A stretch of DNA of 64,000 bases from Acidisarcina sp963790505 (lineage in GTDB: Bacteria; Acidobacteriota; Terriglobia; Terriglobales; Acidobacteriaceae): NCBI GenBank assembly GCA_963790505.1, contig CAWBOT010000003.1, forward strand, positions 58,458-122,457. Reading direction: 5' to 3'. Positions 26,809 to 36,961 of this stretch are shown piece by piece; the first letter of the stretch is position 1, and each line of letters starts with the position of its first letter. Below the pieces are notes generated by a model. The model was not told where the DNA came from. It saw only the letters and a list, made by a program, of their open reading frames with translations, and made no database searches. The translations under genes and the position numbers were made by a program.

Positions 26809-26927
26809 CGATCCTCGAGAACCAGAAGACGGTCCTTCACAATCAAGCCAATATCGAGAAAAACCAGGGTGCTCTCCAGGAAATCCTCAAGAACCAGAAA
26901 GAGATTCTGGCGGCCTTGAAAAAGTAG
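26805..26927 (+). pseudogene. Orphan heptad-repeat (coiled-coil) fragment
   Basis: Forty codons before the TAG at 26925-26927 form five near-perfect heptads with a recurring NQ (for example ILENQKT and VLHNQAN), ending in EILAALKK. Such regularity is very unlikely by chance. The frame is closed by a TAG at 26802-26804 and has no ATG, GTG or TTG before the heptads begin. An out-of-frame ATG at 26797 lies just ahead; a one-base shift would join it. The start of a small coiled-coil protein therefore appears lost. A strong hairpin follows 16 bases after the stop. Confidence 0.5.
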
Positions 26928-26942
26928 TTCGCTTCTCCGTAG

Positions 26943-26972
26943 GCCGGACAGTGTCTTCTTCGGCTGTCCGGC
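26943..26972. terminator. Bidirectional terminator hairpin
   Basis: GCCGGACAG (26943-26951) pairs perfectly with CTGTCCGGC (26964-26972) around a 12-base loop. It lies between the stop of the plus-strand coiled-coil frame (26927) and the stop of the minus-strand gene (26976), where a shared terminator would be expected. T-runs are short on both sides. Confidence 0.6.
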
Positions 26973-26975
26973 GCT

Positions 26976-27497
26976 TTAGAACAAAGCGCCAGCCACTTGC
27001 TCGGCAATCATGTTTGCTTTGTCTTTGAGCAACGGCCGCGTCATGAGAGGGTCCTGAGCCATTGTGGAGCTTACCGTCACAATGAAGAGCCGGTCGCGAA
27101 CCCGCCCTATTACCTGCTCTCCGCGCGAATACCCCACATCGGCGGAACAGGACACCGCTTCATTGCCGATGGCCTTCAGCGCCGTAGCCGGCGAGGTGCA
27201 TTGAGATTCGTGAGACTCCACTGCCTTCGCCGTATCTTTCAATGGCTGAACCATGATCCGCAGGGCGGAATAATCCTTCGCCGTTTTCAGGTTCGTGAAG
27301 ACACAGATGGTCTGATCATCGGGCGCAGGCTCCAGATCAAGAGTCACCGGGCCATTCAAAATGCCCGACGCGGTGGCGTCGTTTAGCCACGCGCAGTGAC
27401 CCTCCTCGGCTCTGCCTATTGCGGAGACGAATACCAGCGCCGCCAACACCGACCATTGGCGCCACCCTCTCTTCCCCTCGAATCGCTTCCGCATCAC
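26976..27497 (-). CDS. Secreted protein of unknown function (173 aa)
   Basis: A basic N-terminus and hydrophobic stretch (WSVLAALVFVSAIGRAEEG) form a signal peptide, leaving a periplasmic domain of about 145 residues. It holds four Cys (HCAWL, TICVF, QCTSP, SCSAD) that could make disulfides, and a body of alternating strands (LRIMVQPLKDTA, LFIVTVSSTMAQ). Similar small proteins are annotated only as hypothetical as far as I recall. Its start overlaps the end of the cytochrome-TPR gene (stop at 27494), so the two are coupled and probably act together. Confidence 0.6.
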   Translation of the reverse strand: MMRKRFEGKRGWRQWSVLAALVFVSAIGRAEEGHCAWLNDATASGILNGPVTLDLEPAPDDQTICVFTNLKTAKDYSALRIMVQPLKDTAKAVESHESQCTSPATALKAIGNEAVSCSADVGYSRGEQVIGRVRDRLFIVTVSSTMAQDPLMTRPLLKDKANMIAEQVAGALF

Positions 27498-29822
27498 TGC
27501 GCTCCTCCCGGAACCGGACCGCTCATCTCATGCGTTTCATCTGTGTGCATGTGCCACGGGACGCTCTCGGTCGAGATTTCCGGGTGCTTGCGCAAAAAGT
27601 CGAGGGAATACGTGGGCGCTCCCGGATCGACTTTCTTAGTGACGAACTGCGCCTGCTGCTCGGCCGCCTTGTCCTTCATCCCCGCTCTCCGGTAGAGGAT
27701 CGACAGGTTGTAGTGGGCGGCAAGATCGTCGGGATCGATCCTCTGCAGCTGGACGAATTGCTCCATCGCTTCATTGTTCTTGTGTTGCTGGTAGTAGGAA
27801 ATGCCTAGCTCGCGGCGAGCATCGCGCGAGTCGGGATATTGCCGGACCACCTCAAGCAGATCGGCGATCTCTGCATCGGAGTGTCCGGCGCGTCTCTCGA
27901 GTAACGCAGAATAATAGAGCGCCCGCGCATTCTTGGGGCTCAGGGCCAGCGCCTTATCGATACCGGCGCGAGCCGAGGCATACTTTTCCCATTCAATTTC
28001 GGTGATGGCGATGTTCGTGTAGCCGTCGGCGTAATCCGGCCGCAACTTCACCACTTCGTTGAACGCATTGATGGCATCCGCATATTGCAGTTGGTCGAGG
28101 TAGCCGATGCCCAGATTATTCCAGCGCATCCAATCCGGATTGTCTCCCGCATCCGCCTTCACCGGCTCATTATTCCCAATGTTCAATACCCGGCTGCGTG
28201 ATGCAATATCTACCACCGGATATGCCGGATGGTCTGGACCAAAGACATTATTCAAATAGCTCTGCCGGAAGTGGCGATAGTTCACCTTGGCTGTGATCTT
28301 GATTGGACCCTTGATATCGGCTGGGATGCGGAACTGATACCGCACCAGCGCCGACCGTCCCGCCTGAACAGAGTTGTCGTAGGCGACCGAATGGATGGTC
28401 CACACCTTGTGGTTGTCGACAAACTCGCCTTGCACGATTTACCGGACGGTTGGTGAAGCTGTGCGCGCGCGTGTCCAGCGACCCGTCCGGCTTCAGGAAG
28501 CCGCTGTGGTAGATATCTTTGCCGGTGCTGTCCTGTACCTCGAACTCCAGCCACGCTTCATACAGATCTCGAACTTCGGGAATCAAGGAATGTCCGATGT
28601 TCTTGTTTTGGATGACGACGAAGGCGTCGACCAGGTTATTCGGCTCCAGCGTGAAGGGCGCCGAGCCCAGCGGCGCAATGAACTTTTCATCGTTGGCCTT
28701 CTTCAATCCCACGATATCGACATTCAAATAGTTCCCCGACCGCAGGAATGCGATCGTCTTCTCCAACTGCTCGTCGTAGCCGTAATAAAACGGAACGGCA
28801 GTATTCCCGGCGAGCCAGCGATGCGAGGCAAAGGTGCCCTTCTTCGCTCCGTAATCCGGCAGCGCGTTTGGCGCCCGCTGCATGTGGCATCCCTGGCAGC
28901 TGGTGAAGTCAGCCGAATAGAAGGTCAGAGGATTCCGCTTGGAGAATTTCGAGTTCTGCCATTCGTCATAGGCGGTGAAGGCGCGGATGAACTTGTAGTC
29001 ATTGAGCGGATCCGGCAAATTTGCCTTATGGCAGGAGCCGCAAAACTCAGGGGTCCGATAAAAGTCTTGCATCACTGCTTGAGCATGGCGATCAGTGTGC
29101 TTCATGATGTCGTCATAGGGCACCTCACCGGGGATACGGTTTCCCTTTTCATCCACCATCACCGACGGTATGCCCATGACATAGCCACCGTTCCCTTTGA
29201 TCGACAGCAGTTTCTGGATGGAATGGCAGGTGGCGCAGGTCAAGCCATCCCGGTCCATCTTGCGGTCCACCTTGGAGTCTTCAGTCAGGCCGCCCGCCAT
29301 CACCGCGACGGGGTTGTGGCAACTGTCGCAATGGCGCGCAAACTCGATGCCCTTGGTGTTGATCAGAATGTTTACGCTCGCCCGGTAGAAGGGTGTGCGG
29401 AAGGCATTCGAATGCAGAGCCTGCCTCCATTGGCTGTACGCCTCCTGGTGACAATGGGCGCAGTATTTGGCATTCGGAAATGCGCCCGGCTGGACGAAGT
29501 CGTCCCCTTCCACCAGCATTGTTCCGGGAGCAAAAAGATTGTCCTTGCCGAAGCGAAAGTTATAGCTCCCGCGAACTTTGTCGGCATACTGCTTGCGTTC
29601 CTGTTCGGACTTGTCTTTCGCGGTTTGATAGTCAGTATCGGGTTGATTCTTCGTTGCCTGATATTCAGTCGGGTGAACTTTTGGGGCTGGATATGCAGTA
29701 CTTTGATCTTTGCCTTGGTCCTGGCCGAACGCAGATCCCGCGACGATCGCCAGAGTCAGCAGGCCGCCGGTGATTGTAGCCGTGGCTGAGGCGAGGATCC
29801 AATGCTTTCTCAGGGACTTCAT
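27494..29822 (-). CDS. Pentaheme cytochrome c fused to TPR domain, with one frameshift
   Basis: The N-terminal frame (29822 to about 28440) begins with a signal peptide (VAGSAFGQ). It carries five CxxCH heme sites at residues 121, 165, 196, 261 and 309 (CAHCH, CDSCH, CATCH, CGSCH, CQGCH) in a cytochrome c554-like layout, then a beta-rich part (EPNNLVDAFVVIQNKNIGHSL). After SFTNRPVN the sequence continues in another frame as QGEFVDNHKVWTIHSVAYDN and ends with four to five TPR units (YADAINAFNEVVKLRPDYADG, IDKALALSPKNARALY). One extra base near 28440 joins them into about 775 residues. Electron transfer in the periplasm is likely; the TPRs may bind the CRTAC1 partner encoded upstream. Confidence 0.8.
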
Positions 29823-29916
29823 ATCAATTCACAGTCTTAACTTGCTGCGTAAAACTTGTCATCGCCGGGCTTTGGCCCGACAGCTTTTGAGAGGCGTTTA
29901 TTTCGCATCCTCACAG

Positions 29917-31947
29917 TTAGTTTCCGGCCGGACGAGCCTTCGCTCCCGCAACAGCGCTCTTCGCCATCGAGTCATAGACACTCGGCGCCAGACCCTTGCC
30001 TTCTTCAATGACAAAATAGCGGTCCACGCTCGGAAGGTTGACGTGTTCAACCAATCCGCTGTTCCAACGCACCTCGACGCTATCGACAGCATTCGTCTGC
30101 CCCAGGCCAAAATGGACGCGCTGGTCGTTCGAGGATTCGAAACTACCGCCGCTCATCACGTCTCCGCGTTGCCGCATCCCGGCGGCCGTCACGTAAACGG
30201 TCGCTCCAACCGCGTCGCGAGGGCTCTTCGCGCCACCGATAAGTTTAATCCCTACCCAGTGGTTTGTATCGGCATTGACGTTGCGGAGCAGGACCGGAGT
30301 GTGGTCAATGCAATTGATCACGACATCGATTTTGCCGTCGTTAAAGATGTCCCCAAACGCCGCGCCGCGCCCCGGAATCACAACCGCCAATCCAGTTCCC
30401 TCGACTGCCGGAACGACCTCAAACGCCTTCCCTTTGTTGAGGTTGTGAAATAGCTGAGGCCGCTCCGCGAAGGTCGTGCCCCAATCGTATTTGTCTACCT
30501 CGGGATAGACATGACCGCTGACCGACATGATGTCCTTCCAACCATCGTTGTCGTAATCGATGAACTCCGTGCCCCAACTGAGGAACGGATACGTGACCTC
30601 GGCAATTCCCATCTGTGGAGTGATCTCAGAGAAATTACCGTCGCCTTCGTTGCGGAATAGCGTCTTGTAGTCATCGGAGAAGGTTGTGGTGTAGAGATCG
30701 ACCCACCCGTTGTTCAGGTAATCGCCGACCGCCAGTCCCATCGACGCTGTCTCGCGGGCCGCCTGGTTGAGCGCGAAACCGGAATAAAAGCTGGCGTCCT
30801 CAAACGTGCCGTCGCCCTTGTTGATGTAGAGGTAGTTTGGCGTTGAGTCGTCGGCGACGATCAGGTCAACCTTGCCGTCGTTATTGACATCGACGAAAGT
30901 GGAAGAGAATCCATAATAGTGGCGCTTATCGCTGACGCCTGCCTTCTCGCTGACGTCCGTGAACGTGCCGTCGCCATTGTTGTGAAAAAGATGGTCGGGT
31001 TCGCCCTGAAGCCCCCGCGGACCGCACATGACGACGGCTCCCCGGTACTGGCAATATGCGTTTCCGACCGCCGACGAGCCCGGTGCCGGGGCATTCTTGA
31101 CGTCGTAGTGGATATAACCCGGAACAAAGAGGTCGAGCCTGCCATCGCCGTCATAATCGCCGAAGCTCGCTCCTGTCGACCAGTTGCCCAGCGTCACTCC
31201 CGCCTTCTCCGCCATGTCGGTGAACGTTCCGTCATGGTTGTTGTGGTACAGGCGGTTCTTCCCGAAATTCGATACGTACAGGTCCGGCCAGCCGTCGTTG
31301 TCGTAGTCGCCAACCGCGACCCCAAAGCCCCAGCGTTCATTGGTCACGCCGGCCTGCTCTGCAACGTTCGTGAAAGTCCCATCGTGATTGTTGTGAAACA
31401 GCGCCGCGCGCGGAGCGTCCGCCTTGCCGTCCAACGCCTCGTAGGTCGACCCATTCACTAGATAAATGTCCAGCCATCCGTCATTGTCGTAGTCCAGCAG
31501 GGCCACTCCCGAACCGATCGTTTCGAGGATAAACTTCTTCTGCGGCGTACCCATCTTGTGGTGCCAGGTGGTAAGCCCAGCTGCCTCGGAGACGTTCTGG
31601 TAGACAATCGGCCCCGTCTTCACGAATCCGCCCGCCGTAATTGGCCGCTTCTCCGAGTCGAGAACCGGGGCGAAGGTGCCCCCCGTCGCAGAACCGCCCT
31701 GCGGCTGCTGGGGTGTTGCCGCGCTGCCCCCGTAGATCGGAGGCGTCGATTGCTGCTGGGCCCATGCAGAAACGACGCCCAAAAAGAGGATTGCGGCCGG
31801 AAATTTGCCGGAACAGCTCCATCGAAATGTTCGTAATACGCGCAAAAAGGAATTCGCAGGAAAGTAATTGGCCACGGCGCGGATTATACGAAGTGCCACT
31901 GATCTTTGTCTTCCACCCAAAGATGGACAGACGCTGCACTCTCGCAC
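29917..31947 (-). CDS. CRTAC1-family protein (VCBS/FG-GAP repeats, ASPIC/UnbV domain), copy A
   Basis: This secreted protein of up to 676 residues has a signal segment (FPAAILFLGVVSAWAQ) near residue 50-65, so the real start is probably downstream of the first ATG. Seven calcium-type repeats are visible (DYDNDGWLDIYLV, DYDNDGWPDLYVS, DYDGDGRLDLFVP, DVNNDGKVDLI, DYDNDGWKDIM and others), which build a beta-propeller. The C-terminal ASPIC/UnbV region has YVTAAGMRQRGDVMSGGSFESSNDQRVHFGLG. Function is unknown for bacterial members. It precedes the pentaheme cytochrome on the same strand (94 bp gap) and is divergent from a TPR gene. A paralogue is at 39834-41612. Confidence 0.85.
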   Translation of the reverse strand: MRECSVCPSLGGRQRSVALRIIRAVANYFPANSFLRVLRTFRWSCSGKFPAAILFLGVVSAWAQQQSTPPIYGGSAATPQQPQGGSATGGTFAPVLDSEKRPITAGGFVKTGPIVYQNVSEAAGLTTWHHKMGTPQKKFILETIGSGVALLDYDNDGWLDIYLVNGSTYEALDGKADAPRAALFHNNHDGTFTNVAEQAGVTNERWGFGVAVGDYDNDGWPDLYVSNFGKNRLYHNNHDGTFTDMAEKAGVTLGNWSTGASFGDYDGDGRLDLFVPGYIHYDVKNAPAPGSSAVGNAYCQYRGAVVMCGPRGLQGEPDHLFHNNGDGTFTDVSEKAGVSDKRHYYGFSSTFVDVNNDGKVDLIVADDSTPNYLYINKGDGTFEDASFYSGFALNQAARETASMGLAVGDYLNNGWVDLYTTTFSDDYKTLFRNEGDGNFSEITPQMGIAEVTYPFLSWGTEFIDYDNDGWKDIMSVSGHVYPEVDKYDWGTTFAERPQLFHNLNKGKAFEVVPAVEGTGLAVVIPGRGAAFGDIFNDGKIDVVINCIDHTPVLLRNVNADTNHWVGIKLIGGAKSPRDAVGATVYVTAAGMRQRGDVMSGGSFESSNDQRVHFGLGQTNAVDSVEVRWNSGLVEHVNLPSVDRYFVIEEGKGLAPSVYDSMAKSAVAGAKARPAGN

Positions 31948-32039
31948 GAATGCTCACATCGTGATGCAGCCACTGGGGATGAAACTGGGCGGGTTGGCAG
32001 ACGCCTCTGCAGATCGGATTTCCTGTAGACTTCCCACGC

Positions 32040-33128
32040 ATGCGTTGCCTGTCTATTTGCGCTTCTGTTCTTCTCGCCGGCTCTGTCCCAAAGATGTTGA
32101 GTCAGACGGCGCCTGGCGCCCCCGCCACCGGGACCCTCTCCTCGCAGGCCGCACCAACCACCCAGCGTGCCGCGCAGCTCATCAACGAGGGAAATCTCAA
32201 CGAAGCTCTCACCGAACTGGATGCCTTGGCTGCCCGGCATCCAGCACTCCCAGGCGTCGAATACCTCAGAGGTTTCGCGTATTACCAGCAGGCTGACCTC
32301 GCCAGGGCGGAGACCGCCTTCACGAAAGCTCTTTCCCAGGATCCGCAGGACCGGCAGTCGAGGCAGATGCTGGGTGTCACCCTGTATCGTCAGGGAAGGC
32401 CGGCAGACGCAATTCCTGTTCTGGAGGCGTCGCACTCGTCGAAGGCCGTAACGAGTGTCGATCCCAGCTATCTCCTTGCCCTTTGCTATATAGAAGTCAA
32501 GCGTTACGACGACGCCCGGCGAAGCATCGCTGCCGAGTACGGTTTTCCGCCTGAGTCCCCGTCCGCCTACCTGCTCCTGGCTCGCATTCTTCTCCGCCAG
32601 GAGCTCATGGTCCCGGCGGACGCGGCCGCCCGAAAGGCGCTTGCACTCAACCCTCGCATGCCGCTCGCCCACGAGCTGTTAGGCGAGATCGATCTTGCGA
32701 AGAGTGATATCGTCCAGGCGATCGAGGAGTTTCAAAGCGAGTCCTCCGTCGATCCCGTTCATGCGACTGTCTACGAACGGCTGGGCGATGCCTACTTCCG
32801 TGCGGGTGAGGATGAGAAGGCGAGAGAATCGCTGAATCGCGCCCTTCTACTCGATCCCAACTCCACCGGGCCCTACATCCTGCTCGGGAAGGTGCTGATC
32901 CGGCAGCAAAATCCCTTAGCAGCCACCGGATACCTCCAGCGGGCCTTGCGTATGGACCCCGGCAACTACATCACCCACTACCTGCTGGGGCAGGCTTACC
33001 ATGCCACCGGGCGCGCTCAAGACGCTTCTCGCGAATTCGAGAAATCAGAGCAACTCAGATTCGGGGCCCCTTCCCAGCCCCCGGAACTCCGGCCCCAATC
33101 CAGCGAGGAAGCAAAGGCCCCGAAGTAG
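32040..33128 (+). CDS. Secreted TPR protein (copy A)
   Basis: This 362-residue protein begins with a short hydrophobic signal (LSICASVLLAGSV) and is then almost entirely TPR: about eight helical pairs such as NEALTELDALAARHPALPG, AETAFTKALSQDPQDRQS and ARESLNRALLLDPNSTGPY. It should be a periplasmic scaffold. It is divergent from the CRTAC1 gene, and the same association (TPR next to CRTAC1) recurs at 38433-41612, which suggests that the products interact. Confidence 0.8.
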   Translation: MRCLSICASVLLAGSVPKMLSQTAPGAPATGTLSSQAAPTTQRAAQLINEGNLNEALTELDALAARHPALPGVEYLRGFAYYQQADLARAETAFTKALSQDPQDRQSRQMLGVTLYRQGRPADAIPVLEASHSSKAVTSVDPSYLLALCYIEVKRYDDARRSIAAEYGFPPESPSAYLLLARILLRQELMVPADAAARKALALNPRMPLAHELLGEIDLAKSDIVQAIEEFQSESSVDPVHATVYERLGDAYFRAGEDEKARESLNRALLLDPNSTGPYILLGKVLIRQQNPLAATGYLQRALRMDPGNYITHYLLGQAYHATGRAQDASREFEKSEQLRFGAPSQPPELRPQSSEEAKAPK

Positions 33129-33211
33129 ACTTGTGCCGGTCGACTCTACTTCAGCGCGAATCGAACTGTCCCACAGGCCTTTTGGCCTTAAGAGCTTCTA
33201 CCTTTTCTCGC

Positions 33212-33246
33212 AAAAAAAAGGCACAGCGGGGATGGGCCGCTGTGCC
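33212..33246 (-). terminator. Rho-independent terminator of the 36809 receptor gene
   Basis: GGCACAGCGG (33220-33229) and CCGCTGTGCC (33237-33246) form a perfect 10-bp stem with a 7-base loop. Read on the minus strand, a run of T residues follows (33219 down to 33212). It lies about 20 bases after the receptor stop and is a textbook intrinsic terminator. Confidence 0.9.
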
Positions 33247-33266
33247 GGGGATGTAGTTTCGCTGAG

Positions 33267-36200
33267 TTAAAAGAGGAGCTTCATGCCGAGTTGGAACTCC
33301 CGCGGGTCATAGGTGCTGGTGACCTGTCCGAAGTTGCCGTCGGCCGTGCCGGTATCCACATTGTTGAATTCGGTGTGATTGAATGTGTTGAACGACTCTG
33401 CCCGGAACTGCAAGTGAATACTCTCGTGGATGGGAATATTCTTATAGAGAGAGATGTTCCAGTTGAACAGTCCCGGGCCAACGGCTGCGTCTTTGTTCCC
33501 ATTGCCAAAACCCGTCCCACCCGCGCCCGCTGGAGTCCAGGGAGCGGCGGGAGCTGCGAATGCGGCGGTGTTGAACCACTGTTTCTGGTTCTTCGGGTAA
33601 CCGACGTGGCTGACGACGTTTGGATAGTTGGTCGTATTGCCGCCCAGCCCAAGAGTGTCAGGGCCGTTGTACTCGACCTGGAGCGGCGACCCGCTTTCCG
33701 CGACCGTAACTCCAGCGATCTGCCACCCTCCCAGGAATGTCCTCTCCGCAAAGTTGCCACTGTGCAGGAAGAAGGGGAAGTCATAGACATAGTTGACGTT
33801 GAATATGTTGCGCCGATCGTACAGGCTCGAACCGCGATCGTAGTTCAGGTTGTACGGGTTTGACGCATTCTTGAGGTCGTTGCTCTGAACGTCGATTGCG
33901 TGCGAGTAGGTATAGGCCACCTGCAGCGAGAGCCCGTGCCTCTGTTGCATGCGCAGAGCGGTCTGCAGCGAGTGGTAGCTGCCATTGACCGAGTTCTGCG
34001 ACTGCAGAATGTTGCCGAAGCCCTGGAAAGTCCGGTAATAGTTGGCATTTCCGGAAATCGGTTGACCGGGGTTGGGGTTATTTGGCGTGTCCGCCGGGAG
34101 CCCGCCGGTCGCGACTGCCTGGCGGTCAAGAATGTTGTCGGTGGTATTCGCCAAAGTCAGGTCGTTTTGCTCGACCCTGTCGTCCTGGTGCGTGCTGATG
34201 GATCCAACATACTGGACCGCCAATACAACCGAGGGGGCCAACTCTCTTTGCACGCCCAGGCTGAATTGGTAGGTAGCTGGATTCGGGTAGTAGTAGCTAA
34301 GCGCACTCAAGTTCGCTGGCCCGGTGGGAAGGGCTGCCGTAGCGCCGCTCTGGCTGCTGGTGGAGGGGTTGGAGAAGTACACCAGGTTCGCGCTCGGTTG
34401 ATAGGCGAAGGGCGGCGTGGTGTCCAGGTCGTAAATGTCGTTGCCCTGGACGCGTTCGAAGAACAGCCCAAATCCTCCCCGGAAGACCGTCTTGCCGTCG
34501 CCATTCAAATCATAGGCAAAGCCCACTCGTGGTTGCCAGGTCCCGAAGTCGTTCTTCACCAGGCTTCGCGGGAAGCCGTTGACCCCGGCCAGCCCGATAC
34601 CGTTCAGGTAAAACGGAGTGCCGTAGGGGCTGGAAAATCCTGGGCCGGCGGGATTCAGGCTTCCGTCAGTCTTGCTGGGACTCTGGGCATCTGCGGCGTT
34701 AAAGAGCGATGGAACAAAGTTCCCAACCTGGTTGTTTTTCTCATAGACGTGGGGGAGCCCGTCGTAGCGGATGCCCAGGTTCAGCGTCAACCGCGGCATG
34801 ACCTTCCAGTTGTCCATCGCATATCCTGAATAGGTGTTGTTGAGCCAGTGGTCGGTGCGCTGGTCCTGGAGTTGCTGATACGTGCTGGCAAAGCCGAGCA
34901 GGAAGTTGACATAGGCGTCCTTCGAAGCCTGCGTATTGCTGAAGGTGTAATCTCCCTGGGTATCGGCCTGCAGTTGCTGGTTCTTGTCCGCGCGCATGTA
35001 GGAGAATCCGAACTTAAAGGCATGTCTCCCCCTGGTCCAGGACAAATCGTCGCGGAGTTGGTAGTTCAGATATGAATTTTTCCAGGGCCAGTAGTTGGTG
35101 CCCCACGTCGTAGTAATTGGGCCTCCCTGGAAAGCGACCTGCGGCATACGTTTGAGAGCGTTTGCGTCGGGAAAGAAACTGGTCGCGCTCCAGCCGCTGG
35201 GCTCCGCATAGATGCCCTGCGGGGTGGTGTTGATCGTATTCCCGTTGACGCAGAAGCAGATCTCATTGAGCAGCGTCGGCGAAATTGTCTGGCTCAGTTT
35301 GATCACCGCGGCCCAGGAGGGATTGTCAAATGTGTTGCCAACCGTCGTGTACGTGGTGCTGCTCCACAGCGGCGGATAAATGACCTGCTGCATCGAATCG
35401 TGGATGTAGCTGCCCATCAAATGCAGCTTGTCGGTGATGTTGTGGTCGCCGCGAACCGTGTCTTCCCTCACATACGTGGGCTGCTTCGGTGACGAGATGA
35501 ACTGGTCCGTCCCGACGTTCGGTTTAGGGATCGCCCCCGTGCTCATCATGAGAACAGCGTTGGGATCGAGAAGGTTGGCCGGAATGACGTTGCCCGGAAA
35601 GGGAGTTCCAGGAGTTAGTCCATCGGCCGCATAAACAGCCAATTTTGCCGGATCCTGGGTCGTGGGTACCAGCGGAGCTGCTCCGTTATTGAATGGCGTA
35701 TACGCGAGCGCTGCGCCGGCAGTCGGGAAGTCATTGACAGGGACCGTGTTCTGCACCTGCGCGTTCGCGCCCTGAATATACTTCCGCCACTCCTCGGCCC
35801 AGAAGAAGAACGTCCTCTGCTTGCTCTCGTTGTAGACGTGGGGAATCCAGATCGGGCCGCCGATGTCGCCGCCGAAGATATTCAGGCGAAGCTCCGGCGT
35901 GGGTGTGTGGTTTTGCTTGTAGAAATAGTAGCCGGCATCCAGGGCGTCGTTACGCACAAACTCCCACAGGCCACCGTGGAAGTTCTTCGTGCCGCTCTTG
36001 AGCTCCATGGTCACCGTGCCGCCGGAGTTGATGCCGTAGTCGGGGGCATAGTTACTGGAGAGCACTTGAAATTGGTCGAGCACGTCAGGGGACGGCATCA
36101 CGTCCAACTTGCCGCCAGAACCGCGGTCGTACACCTCGCCGCCGTCGATCAGCCAGTTGTTGTGATCGGGACGAAGACCGTTGAAACTGATGTTTGCATC

Positions 36201-36809
36201 GCTGCCCTGCGCGGTGACGCCGTTGAACGAAGGCAGGTTGCTCGAGACACCCGTTCCCAAAGTGGTCAGCGCCGTTACATTGCGGCCGTTGGTGGCCAGC
36301 TGGGAGATCTGCTGACCGGTGATCAGGGTGCTGACCTCGTTGGTCTCGGTCTGCACTTGCAGCGCATTTGCCTGCACGGTTACGACCTGGTTGCCGCCGC
36401 CGACCGCCAGATGAACGTCCGCTCTTGCCGTCGAGGCGACGTTGATCACAATGCCGTTCTGCTTGTAGCTCTCAAAGCCAGTCGCGCCGACCGCCAGATT
36501 GTAATCGCCGACATCCAGGCTGGGAAAGTCGAAGATCCCGGCGCCATTCGATGTCGTGGTGCGTTGCTTGCCGGTTTCGACCGAGGTCACCGTAACGTTT
36601 GCGTTGGGCACGACCGCGCCCGAGGGGTCGGTGACGGTTCCGGCGAGCTCACCGCCGCTCTGTGCGTTTGCCACCGTCGCGGAAACCACGAGAAGCCAAA
36701 CGACGGTCGCCAGGGACAGAAATATTCGCCGAAAACGACGAGCGTCATTGGGATTTGACCCGCACTGGCCAGCGAAGGGTCGGATGCCATAAGATCTCTT
36801 GTTCATCAT
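33267..36809 (-). CDS. TonB-dependent receptor with carboxypeptidase-regulatory-like domain (CRTAC1 block)
   Basis: I choose the ATG at 36807-36809, which follows AGAGGAC, giving 1180 residues; the frame is open for 26 more codons without a ribosome site. A twin-Arg-containing but Sec-like signal (RRFRRIFLSLATVVWLLVV) ends near ANAQS. A carboxypeptidase-regulatory-like sandwich (ELAGTVTDPSGAVVPNANVTV), a plug with QLATNGRNVTALTTLG and LIDGGEVYDRGSGG, and a long barrel ending FQLGMKLLF follow. It is the central gene of the CRTAC1/TPR block and is divergent from the membrane-spanning protein at 37063. The substrate is unknown. Confidence 0.88.
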   Translation of the reverse strand: MMNKRSYGIRPFAGQCGSNPNDARRFRRIFLSLATVVWLLVVSATVANAQSGGELAGTVTDPSGAVVPNANVTVTSVETGKQRTTTSNGAGIFDFPSLDVGDYNLAVGATGFESYKQNGIVINVASTARADVHLAVGGGNQVVTVQANALQVQTETNEVSTLITGQQISQLATNGRNVTALTTLGTGVSSNLPSFNGVTAQGSDANISFNGLRPDHNNWLIDGGEVYDRGSGGKLDVMPSPDVLDQFQVLSSNYAPDYGINSGGTVTMELKSGTKNFHGGLWEFVRNDALDAGYYFYKQNHTPTPELRLNIFGGDIGGPIWIPHVYNESKQRTFFFWAEEWRKYIQGANAQVQNTVPVNDFPTAGAALAYTPFNNGAAPLVPTTQDPAKLAVYAADGLTPGTPFPGNVIPANLLDPNAVLMMSTGAIPKPNVGTDQFISSPKQPTYVREDTVRGDHNITDKLHLMGSYIHDSMQQVIYPPLWSSTTYTTVGNTFDNPSWAAVIKLSQTISPTLLNEICFCVNGNTINTTPQGIYAEPSGWSATSFFPDANALKRMPQVAFQGGPITTTWGTNYWPWKNSYLNYQLRDDLSWTRGRHAFKFGFSYMRADKNQQLQADTQGDYTFSNTQASKDAYVNFLLGFASTYQQLQDQRTDHWLNNTYSGYAMDNWKVMPRLTLNLGIRYDGLPHVYEKNNQVGNFVPSLFNAADAQSPSKTDGSLNPAGPGFSSPYGTPFYLNGIGLAGVNGFPRSLVKNDFGTWQPRVGFAYDLNGDGKTVFRGGFGLFFERVQGNDIYDLDTTPPFAYQPSANLVYFSNPSTSSQSGATAALPTGPANLSALSYYYPNPATYQFSLGVQRELAPSVVLAVQYVGSISTHQDDRVEQNDLTLANTTDNILDRQAVATGGLPADTPNNPNPGQPISGNANYYRTFQGFGNILQSQNSVNGSYHSLQTALRMQQRHGLSLQVAYTYSHAIDVQSNDLKNASNPYNLNYDRGSSLYDRRNIFNVNYVYDFPFFLHSGNFAERTFLGGWQIAGVTVAESGSPLQVEYNGPDTLGLGGNTTNYPNVVSHVGYPKNQKQWFNTAAFAAPAAPWTPAGAGGTGFGNGNKDAAVGPGLFNWNISLYKNIPIHESIHLQFRAESFNTFNHTEFNNVDTGTADGNFGQVTSTYDPREFQLGMKLLF

Positions 36810-36961
36810 GTCCTCTAGATCATTGATGGGTGGACGTTTTGCAGATGCAAGACCACATCTGCCCAGGCTAGCGGCAAACGTCAACATAATAGGGACACGG
36901 TGGCAACCGTATAGGGTCTTTCTGGTATCACACTCCCGGTAAACCCCGGACGCCAGGGTAA

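Noticed and set aside
28395..29789. 464-codon plus-strand ORF opposite the cytochrome gene
   Set aside because: Antisense to a frame with five CxxCH sites and a signal peptide; no independent feature supports it.
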